A stretch of DNA of 19,013 nt. It comes from Pseudomonadota bacterium. GTDB taxonomy: Bacteria; Pseudomonadota; Gammaproteobacteria; UBA11654. Below, one piece after another: positions 7,955-15,305 of this stretch. The translations under genes and the position numbers were made by a program. The notes beneath the pieces were generated by a model. It did no database searches. It was given only the letters and a program-made list of their open reading frames with translations, and was not told where the DNA came from. Where the stretch lies: assembly GCA_029979325.1 (NCBI GenBank), contig JAPOHS010000016.1:1-19013 (forward strand), written 5' to 3'. How positions within the stretch are numbered: position 1 is the stretch's first letter; each line of letters opens with the position of its first letter.

Positions 7955-9215
7955 TGAAGTTTACTTGCATGAAGAATAATACGCCTAAAATAGCAAAAAC
8001 TCCTCCACTATTGAGAGCAATGACCCAGTCGTATTGAGCGACCATGATGGGTATCAGTGGAGTTGCCAATACCCCGCCCAAATTTCCGCCTGTATTAAGA
8101 ATGCCTCCAGCTGCTTGAGGTTTATCTGATATAAAACCTATTGTTGACCAGAATGGCCCTTCTGTCAGTTCAATGAATCCATAACATAAAGATAAAGAAA
8201 GCACAGCAAGATAAGGATGCTCTGTGATTGAACCAAATAAGAGAAAACCAGCCGATGGTATCAGCCCAATGATGATCGGTATTCTATGCCCCCAAATCAC
8301 CCCAAATCGCTTTTGTAACCTATCACATAAATAACCACCACAAGTTGCACCTATTGCCCCCATTAAGAAAGGTAAGCTTGCGAGCATGCTTCCCTCTAAA
8401 ACATCAAATCCTCTTATGTTTACAAAATAAATGAAGATCCATGAATAGAATATAAAGAAAACATAGTTCATGGACATGTATCCCAAGGCAGTGAATAAAA
8501 TATTTTTATTCGATAAAACCTCTTTAACCATCGGCCAAGTCATCTGATTGTTATTGAAATCAGGTTCCCCAATCAGTTCCAATTCTTGGTGGTTGATATC
8601 AGGGTGTTCATTTGGCCAGTTCGTTGAATATTTCCACCAAATTACTGTGCCCATCACGCCCAAAATTGATATGACAAAGAAGGTAGATTGCCAACCAAAA
8701 TATTCAGCAAGATAGACGATGATTGGTGGCGTAGACGCAGAACCAAGTGCCAGAGCTGTTGAGGTCATTCCATTGGGTAATGCCCAAGAGCCCGAGGGGA
8801 ACCATCTAGCTACAACACCTCCAGCAGTTGCTGGGAATAATGGACCTTGAAAAGCGCCCAGTAGGAAACGACAGATAAATAAAAGTGGAATCATTAGTGC
8901 AATTGAGAAGCCACCCAATACGATCAAGCCAGAGATGATCGTGATCATTGTGCAACCAACAGTACAAACGATTAAAGTGCTTTTGGGGCCGATTTTTTCT
9001 GATAGCAGACCTCCCGGGAATTGGAAAAGCGTATAGCCCCATAAAAAAGATGAAAGCAACCAGCCCAACTCTATCTGAGTGATTCCTATATCATCCATCA
9101 AGTATTTTCCTATGACAGAAAGGTTGCCTCTAAAAACATATGCAATGTACCCCAAGAAAAGAGTGATCAAGAGCACTTTCCAGCGGATATTTGTCGCTTT
9201 GATTGTTTTTGTCAT
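7938..9215 (-). CDS. MFS permease, anion:cation symporter (ACS)-like
   Basis: This 425-residue, 12-helix-type major facilitator superfamily transporter sits in the inner membrane. The loop 2-3 signature is seen as GGLLSEKIGPKS (residues 68-79), and an early arginine in YVFRGNLSVIGKYL (Arg29) fits the ACS family of hexuronate, phthalate and other organic-anion importers. The second half has the related GGYLCDRLQKRFG-like loop. It overlaps the Rieske gene by ATGA at its start and the flavoprotein at its end, so it is translationally coupled to both and probably imports their substrate or a precursor. A betaine is zwitterionic and carries a carboxylate, so an ACS-type carrier would be compatible. 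That is inference. Confidence 0.85.
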   Translation of the reverse strand: MTKTIKATNIRWKVLLITLFLGYIAYVFRGNLSVIGKYLMDDIGITQIELGWLLSSFLWGYTLFQFPGGLLSEKIGPKSTLIVCTVGCTMITIISGLIVLGGFSIALMIPLLFICRFLLGAFQGPLFPATAGGVVARWFPSGSWALPNGMTSTALALGSASTPPIIVYLAEYFGWQSTFFVISILGVMGTVIWWKYSTNWPNEHPDINHQELELIGEPDFNNNQMTWPMVKEVLSNKNILFTALGYMSMNYVFFIFYSWIFIYFVNIRGFDVLEGSMLASLPFLMGAIGATCGGYLCDRLQKRFGVIWGHRIPIIIGLIPSAGFLLFGSITEHPYLAVLSLSLCYGFIELTEGPFWSTIGFISDKPQAAGGILNTGGNLGGVLATPLIPIMVAQYDWVIALNSGGVFAILGVLFFMQVNFNETNE

Positions 9216-10288
9216 AGTTTGATATTCAGCTTACCTTGAATGTACTTTCGAATATCCAAGCTCTCATCTTCCATTGGAGCATAATAGCCATATTGGAACG
9301 ATCTAGATTGCATGCCTTTTTGTACCCTTTCACAAATATTCCAATCTTGATTGTTAACGAGGTTCCAGAATTCAGCAGCATCATCCGGATCGAAATCTGA
9401 TTTATCACTTTCTTCTGGATGGAATAAAATTCGACAGTCTATTATTGTTTCGGTTGGTGATAATGGTTTAAGTATGAATGCAGCAACATGATCCATTGAC
9501 AGACTCATCATTAGATTAGGATAAAGCGCCTGCCCAAAATGATTCTCTTTCTCTGATTGATTCAGCCCAGGCATTGGATCTCTATTTGTTGTACCTGAGA
9601 ATGTAAAGGTATTTGCACCAGTTCTGTGTGGAATCCCCTTGTCCCAATCTAAACCATTTGCACCATTGTCCTTAAATGCAGGCACGATACCCACCAATTC
9701 TGGATGAACTCCTGCACAGTGATAACACTCATTATAGTTTTCAACTATCACTTTCCAGTTTGCTTCGACTTCGTATCTATAGGATCTTGAAGAAACCAGC
9801 TCGCTCAAAGGATAGCGAATAAATTGATCGCTTATATTTTTTATGCATTTTTTGAATGAAGATGGATTTTTTGAAAGATTGATGAATATAAAGCCGCCCC
9901 AAGTTTCAGAACTGACTTGATTCAAATGAAATTTCTTGTCATTGGTGTCTAAATCTAAATGAGGCGCTTTGTATAAACTGCCATCGAAGTTATAGACCCA
10001 TGAGTGATAAGGACATCTGATATTTCTTTTTAACGGGCTGGACTCTTCATCTTCAAAAATTTGACAGCCTCTGTGCTTACAAAAATTATGAAAAATCTTA
10101 ATATCATTGTTTTTATCTTTGATTGCGAATAGGTTTTCATTTCCAATAGAAAAGATTTTATAACTGCCAGTAGAATCCAAATCCTCTTCTCTGCCACAAC
10201 ATATCCAATCCGAGTAAAAAATAGACTCTAGTTCTTGATGAAAGATCTCATCACTGAAGTAGAATTCTCTTTCTAAACTTTTTTCCAT
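9212..10288 (-). CDS. Rieske non-heme iron oxygenase, CntA/GbcA-type
   Basis: This 358-residue oxygenase subunit has a Rieske 2Fe-2S centre (Cys70, His72, Cys92, His95 in FCKHRGC and CPYHSW) and a catalytic mononuclear iron site His190, His195 and Asp315 (YHCAGVHPEL and NNQDWNICERVQ). The residue that bridges the two centres is Glu187, in ENYNECYHC, where most ring-hydroxylating oxygenases have Asp. Glu is the hallmark I know from carnitine monooxygenase CntA, and the ECYHCxxxHP pattern also occurs in glycine-betaine and stachydrine demethylating oxygenases. These are alpha-only enzymes that cleave C-N bonds of quaternary ammonium compounds. No beta subunit is present. A CntB/GbcB-type reductase is also missing; the NADPH reductase at 13316-14365 may serve. 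It sits 5 bp after the FAD monooxygenase and overlaps the MFS gene by 4 bp. The exact substrate is unknown. Confidence 0.88.
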   Translation of the reverse strand: MEKSLEREFYFSDEIFHQELESIFYSDWICCGREEDLDSTGSYKIFSIGNENLFAIKDKNNDIKIFHNFCKHRGCQIFEDEESSPLKRNIRCPYHSWVYNFDGSLYKAPHLDLDTNDKKFHLNQVSSETWGGFIFINLSKNPSSFKKCIKNISDQFIRYPLSELVSSRSYRYEVEANWKVIVENYNECYHCAGVHPELVGIVPAFKDNGANGLDWDKGIPHRTGANTFTFSGTTNRDPMPGLNQSEKENHFGQALYPNLMMSLSMDHVAAFILKPLSPTETIIDCRILFHPEESDKSDFDPDDAAEFWNLVNNQDWNICERVQKGMQSRSFQYGYYAPMEDESLDIRKYIQGKLNIKL

Positions 10289-10293
10289 TTGAT

Positions 10294-11478
10294 CTAGAAA
10301 ACACCATATCCAGCTGATTTCATTCTATATGAATGACCTGCTTCTTTGTCTTGCTCCAGAAGCTTGAATTTTTGAATTTCATCGACCTTGGATTGATGAT
10401 CAAAATTATCCATCGATAATCCCATCGAGTGATTTGCTTCCAATAGTTCATTGATGTTCGATTTCATCTCTTTTTGATATTGCTTCAAGGTTTTTATGAC
10501 ACTTTCTTTTTCAAATGAATCTTTCGATGGGATAAGGCCTAAAAGGTGATCCACACATTTTATTGTCGTATTCATCCCCTGACTTCTTCCAGGATGCAAT
10601 CCATGGCAAGCATCTCCTATGAGGACTATATTATCTCTGGCCCAATTCTCAGCAATAATCATGGATGGAGGATAAATTCCAGCTGAGTACATTTCTAAGT
10701 CTTTGTAGACTGGTACCAATTGACCAATGAATTTCTGATAATCCTCAGTACTCATTTTTTTCCACGACTTTATTTCCTCACGACCGATAGTCAGCCCAAT
10801 CTTGCAACCACCTTTTGCTCTTGGAATCATTGTTACAATGCCCCTGTCTGTCAAATATGTTCTTAGATTATTGAACTCATCTGCTTCATAGTCATCGGAG
10901 AAAAGAACTGCCAAAGCTCTTTCATATCTGAATGATGTTCTCTCGAAATTGAAATAGCGTCCCATATTGGAAGCAACTCCATCAGCAATTATGATCATTT
11001 TGGTTGCAGCAGTTTTAACAGTCCCATCTTTTGATTTAATTTCAAATATGGATTCATCATCATTTGTATCAATATGGGCACAAGAAATGATAGGACAAAT
11101 AAAAGAAAAACTTTCATTTTCATTCGCAGCTGAAACAAATACATCACTGATGTCTTCATGATTCATGAACATGAAGTAAGGCTCGGGTATATCCAGTTTG
11201 GATACGTTTGCATCCATCAAAAAATTGGCATCTTCATCAAACCACAAAGAACCAGCCCTTTTTTTTGCTCCTTTATTGAAGAAATGATCCAAAACATCCC
11301 ATTTTCCAAGTATTTCACAAACTGCAGGTTGGAGATGATCGCCTCTTGCCGTGTCTTGAGGCTTCTCTGATTTTTCTAGAAGTAAAACTTCATAACCCTT
11401 CTTTGATAACGCACAGGCTGCAGCTGACCCAGCTACGCCACCACCTATAATCAAAACATCGGTATTAATATCTGCCAT
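10294..11478 (-). CDS. Group A FAD-dependent monooxygenase (UbiH/PHBH-like)
   Basis: This flavoprotein monooxygenase of about 394 residues has the three group A fingerprints: GGGVAG for the FAD ADP moiety (residues 12-17), an Asp-Gly motif in IIADGVASNMGR (166-167), and Gly-Asp in NIVLIGDACHGLHPGRSQGMN (288-289), which contacts the FAD ribityl chain. Such enzymes hydroxylate activated aromatic or similar substrates with NAD(P)H and O2; some relatives are reductases or halogenases. The segment ARGDHLQPAVCEIL follows the first motif. I chose the ATG at 11476-11478; a TTG two codons upstream is the alternative, and neither has a clear Shine-Dalgarno. It lies 5 bp before the Rieske gene and follows the unknown 234-residue gene. 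Substrate unknown. A ubiquinone-synthesis role is less likely because no ubi gene is near. Confidence 0.83.
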   Translation of the reverse strand: MADINTDVLIIGGGVAGSAAACALSKKGYEVLLLEKSEKPQDTARGDHLQPAVCEILGKWDVLDHFFNKGAKKRAGSLWFDEDANFLMDANVSKLDIPEPYFMFMNHEDISDVFVSAANENESFSFICPIISCAHIDTNDDESIFEIKSKDGTVKTAATKMIIIADGVASNMGRYFNFERTSFRYERALAVLFSDDYEADEFNNLRTYLTDRGIVTMIPRAKGGCKIGLTIGREEIKSWKKMSTEDYQKFIGQLVPVYKDLEMYSAGIYPPSMIIAENWARDNIVLIGDACHGLHPGRSQGMNTTIKCVDHLLGLIPSKDSFEKESVIKTLKQYQKEMKSNINELLEANHSMGLSMDNFDHQSKVDEIQKFKLLEQDKEAGHSYRMKSAGYGVF

Positions 11479-11508
11479 TATCAAAATATGCCCAGGTTGT
11501 TTGTTTTT

Positions 11509-12213
11509 TTAATCTGAATCCAATCTATTTAAGACATAATCTGATTTTAAGTGATCCCATCGGATTTTTACAATGATGAAATCATCAAGCGTCGCCCAGA
11601 TGTGAATCGGTGGCCAGTTTTTCATGTCCTCTCTTCCATCCCAGCTGATTTGATAATAATTCACATCAAATTTACCTGCTGGCACTGAAATAGTTTGTTT
11701 ACCATGAAAGCTGATGTACTTTTCTGTAAGCATAATACTGGGTCCAGTGTTACCGTGTGCAGTTTTAGATGTCGTGACCACATTATCAAAGAACTGTTTT
11801 TTCGACGGATGACTCATATCAAAAGCCGCACATCCCCATGCATCGTTACTCACTGGATGTGCTCCAAAAGATTGAATTGAGCCTTTTAAAACTTGTTTTT
11901 GAGAGACTCTTCCTGCTTCTTTTGTAAAATTCTCGCACTCAATGATATTGTCAGAGAATTTAAACCAACTTGATCCTTTGAAGACGCCATCGACTGAGAG
12001 TCTTACAAATGCATCCTGAGGAGCCCAATTCTGATCAACTGTGTAGATGACATCTCTGAGCAGACTCTCTTCATAGATTTGACAAATGGCTCTAAGAGTT
12101 CTGTTCTGGTTTAGGTCTTTTGTGACAAGAAAGTTTTCATGCCCAACTTGCCCTTGATCATCATGTAAATATAAAACCTCTCCTGATACATAACTAAAAG
12201 TATCTTTAGACAT
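11509..12213 (-). CDS. Unrecognised 234-residue protein of the ketosynthase/monooxygenase block
   Basis: I do not recognise a family with confidence. The start is the ATG at 12211-12213, one base after the TAG of the ketosynthase gene, which implies translational coupling. A TTG upstream would add six residues. There is no signal peptide, membrane helix or cysteine-rich motif. The protein is rich in aromatic residues and short beta-like stretches (SSWFKFS, NYYQISW, HIWATLDDFIIVKIRWDH), so a beta-barrel or lipocalin-like fold is possible. The segment PAGKFDV near residues 178-184, followed by a W/Y-rich region and a closing IRWDHLKSDYVL, vaguely recalls DUF3108-type proteins, but I would not assign that. 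Its place between a FabH-like enzyme and an FAD monooxygenase suggests that it binds or modifies their intermediate. Confidence 0.75.
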   Translation of the reverse strand: MSKDTFSYVSGEVLYLHDDQGQVGHENFLVTKDLNQNRTLRAICQIYEESLLRDVIYTVDQNWAPQDAFVRLSVDGVFKGSSWFKFSDNIIECENFTKEAGRVSQKQVLKGSIQSFGAHPVSNDAWGCAAFDMSHPSKKQFFDNVVTTSKTAHGNTGPSIMLTEKYISFHGKQTISVPAGKFDVNYYQISWDGREDMKNWPPIHIWATLDDFIIVKIRWDHLKSDYVLNRLDSD

Positions 12214-12214
12214 A

Positions 12215-13282
12215 CTATTTATACATATCAAGAATATCTTTGATCAGTTCCAGTGCAGTTTTGCTGCTATCAGGCAGTTTTTCATCAGAGGTTTTTAAGG
12301 CATGAGAACGCCCTCCCCAATCGATAACTGCTGCCGCTCCAGTAAGCCCTCCTCCAAAAGCAAGAAAAAGTATTTTTGAGTTTGGTTTAACTTTTTCTTC
12401 ATCCAGTGCTTCTGTCAGAGCAATTGGTATGGAGCCAGCAGACGTATTCCCATATTGGTCTAAGTTAATGACCATTTTTTCCATTGGAAAACCGCATCTC
12501 TTAGCAGTGGCTTCTAGAATTCTTAAGTTTGCTTGGTGAGGAATGCATAAATCAATATCATCAATGTTGAGACCTGCCTCTTCTAATGCTTCTTCTGCAA
12601 GTCTTGCCATGGTTTTAACCGCATTTTTGAAGATCTCTTGACCTTCAAAATTAATCCCGAAGAAATAACCTTCCTTTGGATCTTTAAGATCCATGCTGGT
12701 TCCAAAGTTTCCCAGCATCAAGGCTTCACCTAGAAATGGGTCACAGGTCATTTTTGAAGCATGAAGTTTTGATTCTGAATCCGTTTTTTCAATCAAAACC
12801 GCTCCTGCACCATCACCAAAAAGGACGGCAGTATCTCTGGCTGTCCAATCCAGGAAATAACTGACTTTTTCTCCACCAACCAAAAGAACATTATTAAATA
12901 TGCCTGAATGAATCATTGAATAAGCAGTTGTTAGTCCATAAACAAATCCAGTACACGCAGAATTGAAATCAAAGGCAGCGGCAGTATTGTTTCCTATATT
13001 CATTTGAACCCTAGAGGCAGTGCTGGGTATGAGAAATTCAGGTGTACATGTTGCCATCATTACGGCATCGATTTCTTGAGGGTCTTTGTCTGCCGCAGCT
13101 AATGCATGTTTTGCGGCGATAGTTCCTATTTCACTAAGCGGAGCTTCTGCAATTCTTCTTTCTTTAACGCCTGTTCTTGAGGTGATCCACTCATCATTGG
13201 TATCAAGAATGCTTTCAAGATCATGATTTGTGAGTACAGCGGATGGTGTACATTTCCCCCAGCCTGTAATTTCTATTCCCAT
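12215..13282 (-). CDS. fabH: 3-oxoacyl-ACP synthase III (FabH-like ketosynthase)
   Basis: This thiolase-fold ketosynthase III of 355 residues has the complete catalytic triad Cys110 (NSACTGFVYG), His249 (IPHQANLRI) and Asn279 (YGNTSAGSIP), plus the typical WITSRTGVKERR near the N-terminus and the GGGLTGAAAVIDWG ending. FabH condenses acetyl-CoA with malonyl-ACP to start fatty acid synthesis. Relatives use other acyl-CoA starters or make beta-keto products. The fold normally ends at the WG, at about 317-325 residues; here some 30 further residues follow, rich in charged residues. The ATG has AGGGGGA upstream as Shine-Dalgarno. Instead of sitting next to plsX or fabD it lies between the NADPH reductase and the unknown gene plus FAD monooxygenase. 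It may therefore be either a relocated primary fabH or a pathway-specific KAS III; the gene symbol is tentative. Confidence 0.85.
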   Translation of the reverse strand: MGIEITGWGKCTPSAVLTNHDLESILDTNDEWITSRTGVKERRIAEAPLSEIGTIAAKHALAAADKDPQEIDAVMMATCTPEFLIPSTASRVQMNIGNNTAAAFDFNSACTGFVYGLTTAYSMIHSGIFNNVLLVGGEKVSYFLDWTARDTAVLFGDGAGAVLIEKTDSESKLHASKMTCDPFLGEALMLGNFGTSMDLKDPKEGYFFGINFEGQEIFKNAVKTMARLAEEALEEAGLNIDDIDLCIPHQANLRILEATAKRCGFPMEKMVINLDQYGNTSAGSIPIALTEALDEEKVKPNSKILFLAFGGGLTGAAAVIDWGGRSHALKTSDEKLPDSSKTALELIKDILDMYK

Positions 13283-13315
13283 GCTATAGAATCCCCCTAT
13301 TGCCTGTATTCTACA

Positions 13316-14365
13316 TTATTTTTCGCTCACTCCCAGCCTCTCTTTGAGCAAAGGGCTGGTGGTCGTATATTGAAGATTCACTTTTTTACCCGGTGTTATG
13401 ATCGCCTTTGCAGCAAAGGCTGCAAGAGCTGCTTCATGAAAACCGCTCAAAATAAGCTTCTTTTTTCCTGGGTAATCTGAAATGTCTCCAATGGCAAATA
13501 TTCCAGGGATGTTTGTTTGATACGATTCAGTATCCACCGTAATAGACTTCTTGGTGATATCTAAGCCCCATTCAGCTATTGGCCCGAGTTTTGGGGAAAG
13601 ACCATAAAAGACCAATAAAGCATCGCCACTTAAATTTAGATTAGAATCATTGGAGGTGATATCAAGAATGAATGAGCTGTCTTCATTTGTGTCAAAGCCA
13701 GATACTTTAGCATTTTCATATAGATTGATTCGTTTTGATTCTGCAAGGGCCTTCATTTTTTGTACAGATGACTCTGCACCTCTGTATTCGTCTCTTCGAT
13801 GAATCAAGCTTACTGTCCCACCCTTTTCTATGTGTTCATTTGATTCAGCAAAATCGATCGCCCAGTCTAGAGCTGAGTCGCCTCCGCCAGCAATGACAAT
13901 TCTCTTACCATGGAAAGATTTTTTTTCTTTAACCCTGTAGTGCAACCATTCATCTTCATAATCTTCGATGCCTTTGAGTCTGATTTTTCTTGGTTGAAAA
14001 GAACCAACTCCTCCAGCAACAAAAACGGTTTTTGCTGAGATTGTTTGACCTTTTTGAGTCTTTATATCAAATGAGTCTTGGTTTCTTTTCAGCTCAGAAA
14101 CCTCATCACCGAGAATCGTTTTGGGAGAGAATGGCTCTATTTGTTTGGAAAGGTTCTCAATCAGTTCTTCCCCTGTGCAGACAGGGATACCGGGTATGTC
14201 ATATATTGGTTTGTCTGGATACAGCTCGGTACATTGACCACCGATTGTAGGCAAACTGTCTATTAAAACAGAATCAATACCCAGGAGCCCCAATTCAAAT
14301 ACTTGGAACAAACCACAAGGTCCTGCGCCAATGATCAATGCATCTGTTTCAATGTTTTTAGGCAT
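13316..14365 (-). CDS. Ferredoxin/flavodoxin-NADP+ reductase, thioredoxin-reductase-like (FNR type 2)
   Basis: This 349-residue flavoenzyme exchanges electrons between NADPH and ferredoxin or flavodoxin. It has an FAD motif GAGPCG (13-18), the type-specific GGQCTELYPDKPIYDIPG (42-59), an NADPH motif GGGDSALD (160-167) with HRRD (189-192) for the 2'-phosphate, and the family ending LQYTTTSPLLKERLGV. The CxxC redox pair of true thioredoxin reductase is absent where expected, which fits the YumC-like reductases. It overlaps the end of holB by 8 bp and is followed after a 33-bp gap by the ketosynthase. No ferredoxin gene is in the window. It is a plausible electron supplier for the Rieske oxygenase about 3 kb downstream in the same unit, but a general cellular role is equally possible. 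Confidence 0.9.
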   Translation of the reverse strand: MPKNIETDALIIGAGPCGLFQVFELGLLGIDSVLIDSLPTIGGQCTELYPDKPIYDIPGIPVCTGEELIENLSKQIEPFSPKTILGDEVSELKRNQDSFDIKTQKGQTISAKTVFVAGGVGSFQPRKIRLKGIEDYEDEWLHYRVKEKKSFHGKRIVIAGGGDSALDWAIDFAESNEHIEKGGTVSLIHRRDEYRGAESSVQKMKALAESKRINLYENAKVSGFDTNEDSSFILDITSNDSNLNLSGDALLVFYGLSPKLGPIAEWGLDITKKSITVDTESYQTNIPGIFAIGDISDYPGKKKLILSGFHEAALAAFAAKAIITPGKKVNLQYTTTSPLLKERLGVSEK

Positions 14366-15305
14366 ATTCTTTCATTCCTGACATTTCAATAAATAAAGGA
14401 TTAAGCAGTTTAGTGATATGAAGATTCCAACTCAGTCCTTTACCGCTGTATTTTAATTCCCTCATGCTTATTATGTCATCCAATAGCTCGAAGCAACTTT
14501 CATGATTGATGTTTTCATTAAGCATTCGAGTGAGTCCATTTGGAAGGCTTTGATCGTGATCGCTTTGCAATAATCTGATTTCAAGGTATTTAAAAATCCA
14601 ACTATAAAGCACTCTTAGATTCAGCTCGATGTCCTCACTCTTCCATGAATCTGAGATTTCTGAAGGTTTTATTTTTCCATCAATTAATCCTGTTATCTGC
14701 GAGGACAACGAACTTATTTGATTTGTTAATTGGGCATGACCCATCTCATTTAAAAGCACTGGCCTATTTCCAAATACCGAAATTATTGGAGCCCAGTCTG
14801 CTTTTTCTTTTTTTTGAAGCCATTTCATTGAATCTTCATTGCTGGGATGTCCACAATTTATGATTTGAGAACGACTGACGATTGTTTTGGGCAATTTTCC
14901 AGATGATTCTGTGATGAGGATGATCATTGTATCTTTGGGCGGTTCCTCGAGTATCTTGAGTAAACTGTTTGCAGCAGGATAAGTCATGGCTTCTGCTGGA
15001 TAAATAATCCCAACTTTGCCTTTGCCTTTCAGGCTCGTCAGTAACAACGACTCTTTTAATGATCTGATTTGATCAATACTGATCGATTTTTTATCTTCCA
15101 ATGGTGAGATAATGATTTCATCTTTGATTTCAGATGATTTTGTTTGATCATAGCCAAGAAAGGTATCGCTTAAAAACTTAGCGAGCATCAAACGACCAAT
15201 ACCTGTATCTCCTTGTATCAAGAATGCATGTGCATTTTTGTGCTCTTTAATATTATTCTCGAGTGGTTGGTATGTTTCTTTTAACCAGGGGTATTCGTGA
15301 ATCAT
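14358..15305 (-). CDS. holB: DNA polymerase III delta-prime subunit
   Basis: Delta-prime is the stator of the clamp loader that places the beta clamp on DNA. This 315-residue protein shows HAFLIQGDTGIGRLMLAKFL (26-45), a degenerate P-loop in which the lysine is Arg38, as expected for a subunit that does not hydrolyse ATP. It also has the conserved AEAMTYPAANSLLKILEEPP (104-123) and an SRS box (144-146; usually SRC). The zinc-binding cysteine module between the P-loop and the SIDQIRSL segment is missing: residues 43-76 hold no cysteine and are shorter than in E. coli. Identity is strengthened by the position: it overlaps tmk by ATGA, as in the conserved gammaproteobacterial tmk-holB pair. Confidence 0.9.
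   Translation of the reverse strand: MIHEYPWLKETYQPLENNIKEHKNAHAFLIQGDTGIGRLMLAKFLSDTFLGYDQTKSSEIKDEIIISPLEDKKSISIDQIRSLKESLLLTSLKGKGKVGIIYPAEAMTYPAANSLLKILEEPPKDTMIILITESSGKLPKTIVSRSQIINCGHPSNEDSMKWLQKKEKADWAPIISVFGNRPVLLNEMGHAQLTNQISSLSSQITGLIDGKIKPSEISDSWKSEDIELNLRVLYSWIFKYLEIRLLQSDHDQSLPNGLTRMLNENINHESCFELLDDIISMRELKYSGKGLSWNLHITKLLNPLFIEMSGMKEYA

Noticed and set aside
7723..8037. Plus-strand open frame across the flavoprotein/MFS junction
   Set aside because: It lies opposite two well-supported overlapping genes and has no motif or Shine-Dalgarno.
13316..14365. Thioredoxin reductase
   Set aside because: It lacks the CxxC redox pair and has the family-specific GGQCTELYPDKPIYDIPG and YTTTSPLLKERLGV segments of type-2 FNR.
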